DNA from: Wolbachia endosymbiont (group B) of Hofmannophila pseudospretella
GTDB taxonomy: Bacteria > Pseudomonadota > Alphaproteobacteria > Rickettsiales > Anaplasmataceae
DNA: 64,000 nucleotides
Reading direction: 5' to 3'
Assembly (NCBI RefSeq): GCF_964028515.1
Contig: NZ_OZ034788.1
Location: forward strand, 310,001 to 374,000
Shown here piece after piece: positions 9,060 to 17,749 of this stretch (position 1 is its first letter; each line of letters starts with the position of its first letter). Under the pieces are notes generated by a model that had not been told where the DNA came from, did no database searches, and saw only the letters and a program-made list of their open reading frames with translations. A program made the position numbers and the translations under genes.

Positions 9060-9405
9060 AATAACTTTATATGAATATACAAGGTATATGGTAAGTAACA
9101 AGCTATATCTTATTAGACATAGAGATCATGCTATTAAACGACATATCAAAGTAAATGGGAATAGATCTCCATATGATGGGGATTGGCCATACTGAGGAAA
9201 CCGTTAAGCAAATTACCAGATCACGAGTAATAAAATTACTGAAGTTACAGCAAGGTAAATGTAATTATTGTTATCTTTGGCTTAGGTTTAACACATGTAC
9301 ATCATCAAGACCGCAATAGACGCACAATAATATGAAAAATCTATCCTTGCTTCATAAGCACTGCCACGATCAATTACATGGAAGTATGCATGACAAGTCA
9401 CCTTA
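9060..9405 (+). pseudogene. Decayed group II intron-encoded protein (C-terminal HNH part)
   Basis: Three short frames read like the end of a group II intron reverse transcriptase/maturase. The first has YLIRHRDHAIKRHIKVNGN then SPYDGDWPY; the next has LLKLQQGKCNYCYLWLRF; the last has LSLLHKHCHDQLHGSMHD. The CxxC and HxxCHD remnants are the HNH endonuclease signature. Stops and frameshifts separate them. IS630 copy 1 lies to its left and an IS3-like element cuts in on the right. No intact domain V was identified. Confidence 0.65.
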
Positions 9406-9408
9406 CCA

Positions 9409-10655
9409 AGAAAAAGTAGAGAGGAAGTTAAGACGTTTTTGTCATGAAAATGATGCATCAAATTGTTCAGGGATGCAATAGTTAATAGTAGAATGACGTC
9501 GTTGTTTATTATAAAAAATTTCAATGTATTCAAATATGGCAGTTCTAGCTTGTTGAGCAGAGTGTTGTGAAGGATCAATAAGTAGCTCTCTTTTGAGTGA
9601 GCTTTTCTGCAGGTGAGTTATCATAACAACAACCCTTATGACTCATGCTAGAGATAATATTTTTCCTATTTAATAAGAATTGGTAATTTTTAGAAGTATA
9701 TTGTGACCCTTGATCACTATGAAACAGTAGATCTTCGGTGGATTTTCGTTTATTAACAGCCATAAATAAAGGATCTATAATTAATTGTTTATCCATTGAA
9801 CTACTCATTGACCAACCAACTACCATACGTGAATATAAGTCAATTATTGACTGCCAAATATATCCAGCCTTCTTTGGTTTTTATATAAGTAATATCAGTT
9901 ACCCATACCTTATTGGGCTGGTCCGTAGTAAAATTTTGATCCAGGATATTTGGAGCTATAATCCTACTATCTGTTTGCTGTTTTTTAGTTTTGAATCTTC
10001 TTCTAAGCTTAGCTTGAATGCCATTTTTTTGCATTACATCTTGCGCTGTTTTGATGTTATAATTTTTGCCTAAAGCTTTTAGTTCAGCATGGATTTTAGG
10101 AGCTCCGCACCTGCATTGTGATGCTTGATATATTTTTTGAATATCTGCTAGAAGCTCCTCTCTTGCTAATTCTTTATTGCTTTTCTCCTGAGCAACCCAT
10201 TTATAATAACCACAAGCAGATACATTTAAAACCCTACATAACTCCTGTATTTTATAGCTGCTTCTATGCTCTTTTATAAAAGAATATTTTACTCCTTTTG
10301 GCTGGCAAAATATCCCAGAGCTTTTTTTTAAATGTCTCTTTCCCTAGTTATTCTTGCTAACTCTTTCTTTAAGTAAAACCTTTCTTTGTCATAAGGAGCT
10401 AACTTTCCTTTGCCTGGAAATGCATCTACTCCAGACATTTTTTCATTATATTTTCTTACCCATCTGCTTAATAAATCTCCATTCATACCTAAATCTCTTG
10501 CTATTTTTGCTGACGGTTGACCTGTTTCTCTTACTAGTTTTATTGCTTCCAATTTAAACTCTATTGTATATTCCCTTCTGTTTCCCATACTACACCTCTT
10601 TGAAAAAACGTTCTATTTTAATTCAAAAACGTCTTAACTTCCTCTCTACTTTTTC
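9409..10655 (-). mobile_element. Decayed IS3-family element with long terminal inverted repeats
   Basis: Left end (9409-9440) and right end (10625-10655) are inverted repeats reading agaaaaagtagagaggaagt then taagacgttttt. The similarity continues about 14 bp further outward with a few mismatches (aagtcaccttacc against ggtaaggtcactt). Transposase genes inside lie on the minus strand and are broken, so this copy is not autonomous. It sits in the remnants of a group II intron protein on the left and an unknown truncated gene on the right. Confidence 0.8.
9442..10588 (-). pseudogene. IS3-family OrfA plus broken OrfB transposase
   Basis: OrfA (10588-10328, 86 residues) has the IS3 HTH (YTIEFKLEAIKLVRETGQPS, then ARDLGMNGDLLSRWVRKY). 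OrfB is split. The segment 10034-9840 has VWVTDITYIKTKEGWIYLAV (first Asp). The segment 9826-9575 has LLFHSDQGSQYTSKNYQFLL (second Asp) and CCYDNSPAE (Glu). The segment 9624-9442 has IEIFYNKQRRHSTINY. A 4-base-like insertion near 9830 (gcagtcaataattgac) breaks AVIDLYSRM. The shift between OrfA and OrfB may be the normal IS3 frameshift, but the later breaks are inactivating. Confidence 0.8.
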
Positions 10656-11170
10656 TGGGTAAGGTCACTTAGCAATTTATTTAAAGAAGAAGGTAATCAA
10701 CCAAAATTGCATGCAGTAGCAAAAGAAACAGGTGATCAACCAAAACTAAAAGATAGAACAACTCAGATTGTAAAATTTAGTAGTATTGCAACGTACGCAT
10801 CAGTTATAGTAGCAGCTTTAGCATCAAAGTTGTTTCCAACTCCCGTATGTACTTTAGATCCTGCTTCTGGATTATCTGAGCAGCAGGCACATCTAGGCCA
10901 AGCTGATGGTAATTCTACTGTAAATTTACCATCTGCTCACCATGTACCTACTCCACAGACTATGTTGAAAAGTAAAGTTGATGAGTCTCACGAAATGTTA
11001 AATTCTTCTTTTAAGAGTGCTAAAAATAATTTCGGTGCATCTCAATCATTTCTTCCAAAGTAGATAACGGTATAGATACATCAAAACGTCAAGGCACTTT
11101 TTTTGACTCTGTTGAATTAAAAAGGCTAACTACAGAACGGCCAACTCAGTCTAGTCTTGTAACGGCTTAC
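10656..11170 (+). pseudogene. Truncated and frameshifted gene remnant with a membrane segment
   Basis: A frame open from the IS3 right end carries a short internal repeat (EGNQPKL and TGDQPKL), a hydrophobic segment (SSIATYASVIVAALASKLF) and a polar tail ending SQSFLPK at 11063. A frameshift there continues into VDNGIDTSKRQGTFFDSVEL and ends LVTAY at about 11170. A TTG start at 10707 is possible, but the frame runs upstream into the IS3 end, so the 5' part is lost. The original product is not recognised. It converges on metG. Confidence 0.5.
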
Positions 11171-11180
11171 TAAGGATTTT

Positions 11181-12710
11181 TTAAATATCGATCCTCAAAA
11201 AAATCGGCGTAGGTTTAGGCAGTGTAATGCCTAAACTTACACATGCGTTGCACAGAGATTTTAAATCACGTTGTTCTTTTGGAATTTGCAATTGATCTAG
11301 TATCGTTTCTGCTGATCTGGGAACAATTGGCTGCAATAAAATACCAATTATTCTAATGTATTCGAGTAGTTTGTAAATTACTAAATTCATGTGCTCTCTG
11401 TCAGTTTTGCTTAACATCCAAGGTGCACTTTTATCTATGTAAGCGTTGGCTTTGGAAGAAATATTGATAATCAGAAGTATAATCTGGTTAAATTCATACT
11501 TTGATAGATGATCCATTACTTGATCAATTATGGCTTTGCAATCTGGTAGACTCTTATCATCTTTAAGCAAATTGCGATCGACCACTGGTACAACTCCAAA
11601 ACATTGCTTGTGCAGAAATGAAATTGTTCTTTGCACTAAATTGCCTATATTGTTTGCCAGCTCTGAGTTTATGCGGCTGATCATGTTCTTCTTACTGAAA
11701 TTACCATCTTGACCGAAACTTGCTTCCCGAAGGAGAAAATAGCGTAGTTGATCAACACCAAACTCTTCTGCAAGATCAATTGGATCTATAACGTTACCAA
11801 GGGATTTGGATATTTTTTCCCCCTCGTTTAGCCACCAACCATGAACTGCAATTTGCTTTGGCAGTGGTAAATCTGCTGCAAGAAGAATAGCTGGCCAGTA
11901 TACAGCGTGAAAACGCAATATGTCTTTACCGATCACATGAACGTTGAAGGAGTTTGTCCAAAACTTCTTATATTCCTCATCTTCTATATTAGGAAAGCCT
12001 ATTGATGTGAGATAGTTAGTGAGCGCATCTATCCAAACATAAATTACGTGCTTGTCATTCCCTGGTACTTTTATTCCCCGATTAAAACTAGTACGAGAAA
12101 TCGAAAGGTCAGTCAGTCCTGATTTTACAAACGATACCACTTCATTTTTTCTGCTCTCAGGAAAGATAAAATTCGGCTGATTTTCATATAACTCCAGCAA
12201 TTTGTTTTGCCAATTTGACAAGCGAAAAAAGTAGCTCTCTTCTTTTATCCACTGAACTTCAGCACCTGTTGGCGCTCTGCCATCTATCAACTCTGATTCC
12301 TGATAAAACGCTTCATCACGAACTGAATACCAACCTGAGTAAGAATCCAGATATATTTGCCCTCTCTCTTCAAGCCTATTCCATAGAGCTATAACTGCTT
12401 TTTCATGACGTTCTTCTGTAGTGCGAATAAAATCATCATAATCAAGGTTCATTAGCTCAGCCAATTTTCTGAATGTAACACTTATTTCATCTGTAAATTC
12501 TTTTGGCTCTATTCCCTTTACCTTAGCCGCTTTTTCAATTTTCTGTCCATGTTCATCCGTACCAGTAGTAAATTTGACGTTCTTTTCAGCTAGTTTCATA
12601 AATCTAGCTGCAACATCACAGATAAGGGAAGTATATGCGTGGCCGATGTGTGGCTTGTCGTTTACGTAATATATTGGCGTAGTGACGTAAAAGCTCTCAA
12701 ATTGCTCCAT
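11181..12710 (-). CDS. metG: Methionyl-tRNA synthetase
   Basis: A 509-residue class I aminoacyl-tRNA synthetase that charges tRNA-Met. The HIGH motif is in YYVNDKPHIGHAYTS (about residue 15-29) and the KMSKS-equivalent is KISKSLGNVIDP. The C-terminal anticodon-binding helical domain is present, and no C-terminal dimerisation/tRNA-binding extension is seen, as in other alphaproteobacterial short forms. Transcribed alone from a repeat-rich upstream region. Identification is secure. Confidence 0.97.
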   Translation of the reverse strand: MEQFESFYVTTPIYYVNDKPHIGHAYTSLICDVAARFMKLAEKNVKFTTGTDEHGQKIEKAAKVKGIEPKEFTDEISVTFRKLAELMNLDYDDFIRTTEERHEKAVIALWNRLEERGQIYLDSYSGWYSVRDEAFYQESELIDGRAPTGAEVQWIKEESYFFRLSNWQNKLLELYENQPNFIFPESRKNEVVSFVKSGLTDLSISRTSFNRGIKVPGNDKHVIYVWIDALTNYLTSIGFPNIEDEEYKKFWTNSFNVHVIGKDILRFHAVYWPAILLAADLPLPKQIAVHGWWLNEGEKISKSLGNVIDPIDLAEEFGVDQLRYFLLREASFGQDGNFSKKNMISRINSELANNIGNLVQRTISFLHKQCFGVVPVVDRNLLKDDKSLPDCKAIIDQVMDHLSKYEFNQIILLIINISSKANAYIDKSAPWMLSKTDREHMNLVIYKLLEYIRIIGILLQPIVPRSAETILDQLQIPKEQRDLKSLCNACVSLGITLPKPTPIFLRIDI

Positions 12711-12869
12711 TTTGTACTGTTTAAAGCTTTATCGTATCTGCACTAGTAATAAAAATCAATATATATCCTATCATACAAGCAATCTGAAAATCCATTATAC
12801 CGCTGCGTTTTGCAGCGGTATCCTGTAAGTAATTTACGCTTGAGGGTAAGCAGTTTGCTGTCCATAACC

Positions 12870-13098
12870 TCACAACTGTACGAACATTCGTCTGTGAAAG
12901 TAGTGTGTTAAATACTATAGCAGATTTTGCCTCAAACACACAGATGTCATCCCAGTGCCCAGACACTGGGATCCAGAAAAATTAATTGTAAACAAATGAC
13001 TATACAACATTTTCAATAAAATCACAAAAAAGCTGGATTCCAGTGTCAAGCACTGAACATTTGCTGTGCAATTTACCTTTCAAAATGAATGTTCGTAT
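12870..13098. repeat. Interspersed repeat with two palindromic units
   Basis: The repeat carries one palindromic unit at 12943-12976 (tcccagtgcccagacactgg core) and a second at 13033-13055 (ctggattccagtgtcaag and so on). It is bounded by outward copies of tacgaacattc in inverted orientation (about 12872 and 13085-13095). A similar arrangement in the opposite orientation lies at 15590-15822, and the two-palindrome core is found again inside murE. This fills most of the 390-bp gap between metG and the next gene; no credible gene is seen here. Confidence 0.75.
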
Positions 13099-13100
13099 AG

Positions 13101-14018
13101 CTATATTCCATGATCTCCAAAATTTTTTTCCTGATAAGAATTGCTAAACTCACTTTGAGGAGGAGCACTTGGAGCAGCATTAGGACCTTGAGGAGAGTAA
13201 GGAGGTGGTGGTTCACGATGAGAAGGATCTCCAAAGCTATGCCCAGGTCCTCGTTTATGATAATCAGCTACCACTTCTTTAGCTTTCTCAATATCTTCTG
13301 ACTCTTTCTCATGTTTCATATGAAAAGCCACACCACCAGCAAGACACACAAGAGAATTAATGCCAAGAATGACTAAACCCCAAACTGGTAAGACTGGGTT
13401 AATAGCGCAACCTATCAAAGCTGCTAAAGAAATTGCACCAACTGCAAATTCTATATTTCTGAACATTTTAAGTTTATTATCCAGGTAATCTACCTTTTCT
13501 GATTTTCTAGCCGTTTTTTCGCTGCTGTTGTACCACACACACATTAAAGCATGGAAAGCAACACACGCAACTACAGCTACTATCCCTAAAGCTAATAATT
13601 TCCTGTTGTCTTCTGCGTCTTTTTTCTTATCTTCTCTGCTTGGCTGGTTACTGCTACCGGAACCAAGGTTATTTATCACTGTAGTATGACCAGTATTACC
13701 ACTAAACAGGCTACGAAGTAGAAAATAATCCCAAAAATCTAAACCTCTATTATTGTGTACATGTACGTGTGTAACCTGAGGGCTTGTAGGTTGTTGCCTA
13801 CTATCACGTCGATCACTTCCTATATTGTGTTCATTAGTTAGGTTATAGCGCCTAAATTCCTTATACGCATCTTCAAAATTTTTATCACTCCAGTTCTCAA
13901 TATTTTGCATACCACGAGAACGTAAAAATTCTTGAACATTATTGTCACTGCCATTTTCTTTTATATAGGCAAGTGCATACCTTTTTAAAACACTACCGCG
14001 CATAGATATTCTCCTCAA
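13101..14018 (-). CDS. Membrane protein with C-terminal PPxY motif, candidate effector
   Basis: A 305-residue protein with no family I recognise. Residues 1-140 are polar and include a His-Val-rich patch (VTHVHVHNN). Two or three transmembrane helices follow at about 147-168 and 188-232. The tail is proline-rich, with REPPPPYSPQGPNAAPSAPP at about 268-287. PPPY at 271-274 fits the PPxY motif that binds WW domains of eukaryotic Nedd4-type ubiquitin ligases. A host-directed role is inference. It is an isolated gene on the minus strand between repeat-bearing gaps. Confidence 0.7.
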   Translation of the reverse strand: MRRISMRGSVLKRYALAYIKENGSDNNVQEFLRSRGMQNIENWSDKNFEDAYKEFRRYNLTNEHNIGSDRRDSRQQPTSPQVTHVHVHNNRGLDFWDYFLLRSLFSGNTGHTTVINNLGSGSSNQPSREDKKKDAEDNRKLLALGIVAVVACVAFHALMCVWYNSSEKTARKSEKVDYLDNKLKMFRNIEFAVGAISLAALIGCAINPVLPVWGLVILGINSLVCLAGGVAFHMKHEKESEDIEKAKEVVADYHKRGPGHSFGDPSHREPPPPYSPQGPNAAPSAPPQSEFSNSYQEKNFGDHGI

Positions 14019-14086
14019 ATTAAGATTAAATTAATAAACAATTATTACTATAAATTATATAGAATAATGTCTTTTTGTCAAGTTAG

Positions 14087-15490
14087 TCATAAACCTGTCA
14101 ATATTCTTTCCACCAGCTCCTTTACTGTTGGTACGTTGCCATTCTCATAAAATGGGTCTTGCTTAAATTTGTACACATTGTGTCCAGAAAACATAAGTTC
14201 ATTTTCAATATCACCGTCATGTATAATGTTTTGCAGTGTCTTTTGTATACAGAAGCTTCGTGGATCTGGTTTTCGCCCTGTTGAATGGTCACCATGATCT
14301 TTCCAATTGCTAAATAAGCAGTGACTCAAACATCCCATGCAATTAATTTGATCTTGTCTTATTTCCGCAAATTTGCCTGGTGTCACAAAAATAACAGTTG
14401 TATCTGGAGTTTTCATTACCTCTGTATACCCTGCTTTAATCCATGCATTTGCTAGCTCTTTGTCTTTTGCAATGAGGTAAATCTTTCTACCTCTGCTACC
14501 CATTGCAAATTCATTATTAAACTCTCCACTCACACTTTCTGAAAATTTCATTTGACGTGAATTTCGTTCCTGTAGCTCATGTATGAAGCTATTTCTTACT
14601 GCAGATGAGTAAAATCCTGTTGGACTAAATTTGTTTAAAAATACATCACCTTCTTCTAAAGTAAGTAACTTCTTTTTCCATTCTGTAGAAATCGGACTTT
14701 CTTTTGTTAAAAGTGGACGAGTGCCAAACTGAAAAGCTATTGGTCCGATTTGTAAATTGTCAAACCAATGTTCCCAATCCTTCAAATTCCACACTCCCCC
14801 CGCCATAACAATTGGCGTTTCAGAAAGACCGACTTCATTCATGAAAGATCTAAGCTCTGCAACTCTTTCAAATGGAGCCTGTGATAATTCTGGATCTTCA
14901 CTATTACTGAGTCCATTGTGACCACCAGCAAGCCACGGATCCTCATATACTACTCCACCAAGTAAAAAAGAAGATATTTTTTGGTAAGCACGTTTCCACA
15001 ACGCTTTAAAAGCGCGCGCCGATGAGATAATAGGGTAGTAATAAACTTGATATTTAGCTGCAATTTCTCCAAGCCTGTAAGGCATACCAGCACCGCAAGT
15101 GATGCCATGAACTAAGCCTTTTGCTTTTTCTAATATGCCATGAAGGACTTGTTCTGCTGCTCCCATTTCCCAAAGCACGTTCATATGTATTCTTCCACGG
15201 CCCTTTGATATTTCATTCGCTATTTTTGCTTGACTAACTCCAGCCTCAATACTATACTTGATTAACTCTTCATGCTTTTCATTTCTTGTTTTACCTTTAT
15301 AAATTAGTGGTACCAGCTCGCCATTGTCATCGATAAGTTTAGCATTTGCACCAGAAAACGTACCAACAGCATCTGCTGCAGCAAATGCTCCACTTGATCT
15401 TCCGTCACTAATTGCAATGCCTTTGCCACCTTCGATAATCGGCCACACTTCTTTTCCTGAAATCACTATCTTTTTTATCTTATTTTTCAA
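14087..15490 (-). CDS. Nitronate monooxygenase-like flavin oxidoreductase
   Basis: A 467-residue FMN-binding TIM-barrel protein of the nitronate monooxygenase / 2-nitropropane dioxygenase family (also related to FabK enoyl-ACP reductases). Family-like segments are GITCGAGMPYRLGEIAAKY, the glycine-rich GGHNGLSNSEDPE, PIVMAGGVWN and FQFGTRPLL for FMN phosphate binding. It is longer than the usual 320-360 residues because of a C-terminal part with a CMGCLSHC cysteine cluster that might bind a metal. The exact substrate cannot be told. Confidence 0.8.
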   Translation of the reverse strand: MKNKIKKIVISGKEVWPIIEGGKGIAISDGRSSGAFAAADAVGTFSGANAKLIDDNGELVPLIYKGKTRNEKHEELIKYSIEAGVSQAKIANEISKGRGRIHMNVLWEMGAAEQVLHGILEKAKGLVHGITCGAGMPYRLGEIAAKYQVYYYPIISSARAFKALWKRAYQKISSFLLGGVVYEDPWLAGGHNGLSNSEDPELSQAPFERVAELRSFMNEVGLSETPIVMAGGVWNLKDWEHWFDNLQIGPIAFQFGTRPLLTKESPISTEWKKKLLTLEEGDVFLNKFSPTGFYSSAVRNSFIHELQERNSRQMKFSESVSGEFNNEFAMGSRGRKIYLIAKDKELANAWIKAGYTEVMKTPDTTVIFVTPGKFAEIRQDQINCMGCLSHCLFSNWKDHGDHSTGRKPDPRSFCIQKTLQNIIHDGDIENELMFSGHNVYKFKQDPFYENGNVPTVKELVERILTGL

Positions 15491-15589
15491 AATTTCCTCT
15501 TAATCTTTCACTCTATTTTACTTAATTACTAAAAAAATAATAGCTTTTCTTTTTTCTTGTATCATCAGAGCCTCTATAGCTAACAAAGC

Positions 15590-15822
15590 CTATCCTATAC
15601 ACGCTGCACAAATATTGTAGTTTGAGAGCAATTTCCACCGGAAGGGTGTCATTCCAGTGCTTGACGCTGGAATCCAGTTTTTGATCAAAAATGTTGCTAT
15701 AGTGCACAATCAATTTTCCTGGATCCCAGTGTCTGGGCACTGGGATGACATCTTTGTGTTTGAGGCAAAATCGGCTATAACATTTAACACACTGCCTTCG
15801 CAAATAAATGTTCGTATAGTTA
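15590..15822. repeat. Second interspersed repeat with two palindromic units
   Basis: It contains a palindrome at 15646-15677 (attccagtgcttgacgctgg core) and another at 15719-15752 (ggatcccagtgtctgggcac core). The right flank (gtttgaggcaaaatc to about 15822, ending aatgttcgtatag) matches, in reverse, the left flank of the repeat at 12870-13098. The frames that open across it (15522-15857) are repeat-derived and are not genes. It occupies the 420-bp gap before coaE. Confidence 0.75.
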
Positions 15823-15912
15823 TGTGCTTGACATTGGGATCTAGAAAATCTAGTTAATATATATAGAGAAACCTTAGCTATAGTTTCAAAAGAAGTTAAT
15901 GCATTTTGCTAT

Positions 15913-16491
15913 ATGATCATAGGTTTAACAGGTGGAATTGCAGTCGGAAAGAGCTTTGTAGCCAATTGCTTTAAAGAATTTGGTGCCGCTTTGTTTGATG
16001 CCGACTCTGTCGTGCACCAGCTTTATAAAGTAAACAAAAACATAATAAGTTACGCAGAAGAAAAATTTCCTGGGGTGATAGTAAATGGAAAAATAGATAG
16101 AACAGTATTATCTAAATATTTTTTAGCTTATGATGAAAATTGGAAGCAATTTCAGTCTTTAGTGCATTCCGCTGTGCGAAATGAATTAGAAATTTTTATT
16201 GCTCAGGAGAAAGAAAACGACGGAAAATTTCTAGTTCTAGACATTCCACTCCTGCTGGAAACTAGATTCCGTTCATATTGCGATTTTATTGTCTTTATCC
16301 ATGCAGATAGCGCTGTACAAGCTCAAAGGATCAGTGAGCGTAATATGGATAAAAAAAAGCTGGATCTAATGTCTAGTATTCAGCTACCTATTGAAGAAAA
16401 AAAGCAAATGAGCGACTTTATCATCAATACCAGCGCAAATGTTCTTTCTCAAGTGAAAGATATAATAAACTCGTTAGACCTCAACACGTGA
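15913..16491 (+). CDS. coaE: Dephospho-CoA kinase
   Basis: A 192-residue kinase for the last step of coenzyme A synthesis, ATP-dependent phosphorylation of dephospho-CoA. The P-loop is GLTGGIAVGKSFV at residues 4-16, followed by FGAALFDADSVVHQLY with the substrate-site Asp, and VLDIPLLLETRF, a family hallmark. It ends within the 3' end of the opposing rnd gene (11-bp overlap, tail to tail). Complete and intact. Confidence 0.95.
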   Translation: MIIGLTGGIAVGKSFVANCFKEFGAALFDADSVVHQLYKVNKNIISYAEEKFPGVIVNGKIDRTVLSKYFLAYDENWKQFQSLVHSAVRNELEIFIAQEKENDGKFLVLDIPLLLETRFRSYCDFIVFIHADSAVQAQRISERNMDKKKLDLMSSIQLPIEEKKQMSDFIINTSANVLSQVKDIINSLDLNT

Positions 16492-17665
16492 TACGGTTAT
16501 TCTCCACAAGATTACTCTGAATTTTAGCTATACTATCAGCAGATTTTACCATTAAAATTTCAAACCTTGAGCCTACATTCAAAAACGATTCTACTGATCT
16601 GCCGAAAAAATCATATCTCCATCCCTTGAATAGTTTATCTATCTGCCCAGATATTGAGCCAGCTAACTCAGCTTTTGATGAAATTAACTTTCTTGATATG
16701 TTATTTTCCTTACATTTGCTCTCCAAAATAATCGAGAGTATATCAAATACAGATTTATCATAATTATCTGACAGAGTATAATTTTGCTGCACAAATTCCT
16801 TCTCATTCTCATTAAAAATATCTATAAATTCTAATAAATCTTCCTCTTTTATATTTTTTGTGTTTCTCTTAAGGTCATCTAAAATATCATCAATATGTTC
16901 CACGTTTTTTTCAATTAAACCAGTTACTACGGCATTATTGACTACCTTATTACGATTTATATTGTAACGCTGTGCTAAGGTCTCTTGCCACTCACTAACT
17001 GCTTTAACAGTTAACATCAACCTTGGATTTGCTTCATAATTAAATTTAATCCTCTTCCATGCATCTTTTGGATTATGCAAATACTTATTGACATCAACTA
17101 TTGATTCCATCTCTTCTTGAAACCAGCCCATCCTATTATCTTCTTCAAGTTTATTGCACAATATTTGGTGTAGGTCATATAGGTGTATAACGTCATTTAC
17201 TGCATAATCTAATTGATCCTCAGATAATGGCCGTTTTAACCAGTCTGAATTTTTAGCTTTAATTTTATCCAGCGCTACCCCCTGATATTGCTCTACTACT
17301 TTTGAATAACCAATAAAGTCGTGATAATAATGACAAAACATAGCAGCAACTTGGGTATCAAAAATGGGAGTGGGAACACATTTAAGTACGGTGAGTAAGG
17401 ATTCTATGTCTTGCCGACAACTATGAAACACTTTGGTTATGTCTCGATTCAGCATTATCTTCTTAATGAGCGATAAGTCAATCTCTGGCACTAGTATATC
17501 TACAATAAAACTCTTATCTCCGTAAGAAATTTGCATTAGCGACAATCTTGGGTAATAGGTTAAATTGTTTCTAATGAACTCCGTGTCCACTGCTATAAAT
17601 TTTGGCTCTTTTGCTATCAATTCTTCACACGCATTCTTCAGTTCCAATGTCGTATTAATTAGCAT
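16481..17665 (-). CDS. rnd: Ribonuclease D
   Basis: A 394-residue 3'-5' exoribonuclease used in tRNA 3'-end maturation. DEDDy catalytic motifs are visible: AVDTEFIRNN (Exo I), VFHSCRQDIESL (Exo II) and LDYAVNDVIHLYDL (Exo III with Tyr and Asp). An HRDC-like helical domain follows (residues about 205-290), then a second helical region. Length is typical of alphaproteobacterial RNase D. Its 3' end overlaps coaE by 11 bp. Confidence 0.93.
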   Translation of the reverse strand: MLINTTLELKNACEELIAKEPKFIAVDTEFIRNNLTYYPRLSLMQISYGDKSFIVDILVPEIDLSLIKKIMLNRDITKVFHSCRQDIESLLTVLKCVPTPIFDTQVAAMFCHYYHDFIGYSKVVEQYQGVALDKIKAKNSDWLKRPLSEDQLDYAVNDVIHLYDLHQILCNKLEEDNRMGWFQEEMESIVDVNKYLHNPKDAWKRIKFNYEANPRLMLTVKAVSEWQETLAQRYNINRNKVVNNAVVTGLIEKNVEHIDDILDDLKRNTKNIKEEDLLEFIDIFNENEKEFVQQNYTLSDNYDKSVFDILSIILESKCKENNISRKLISSKAELAGSISGQIDKLFKGWRYDFFGRSVESFLNVGSRFEILMVKSADSIAKIQSNLVENNRITC

Positions 17666-17749
17666 ATATTTTTTATTCAGTGGCTATATTTTACCACTTA
17701 TATTAAATCTTTACAATTAGTTGAAATTTAAAGCACAACTATATGATAA

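Noticed and set aside
9288..9578. 96-residue minus-strand frame
   Set aside because: It is antisense to the group II intron protein remnant and runs into IS3 DNA.
12721..12966. 81-residue open frame on the minus strand
   Set aside because: It reads through the palindromic repeat and its flank; the same peptide pattern (GHWDDI.VFEAKSAI) arises from the other repeat copy, so it is repeat-derived.
15522..15857. Open frames on both strands in the gap before coaE
   Set aside because: They are translations of the palindromic repeat, with no start signal and no family.
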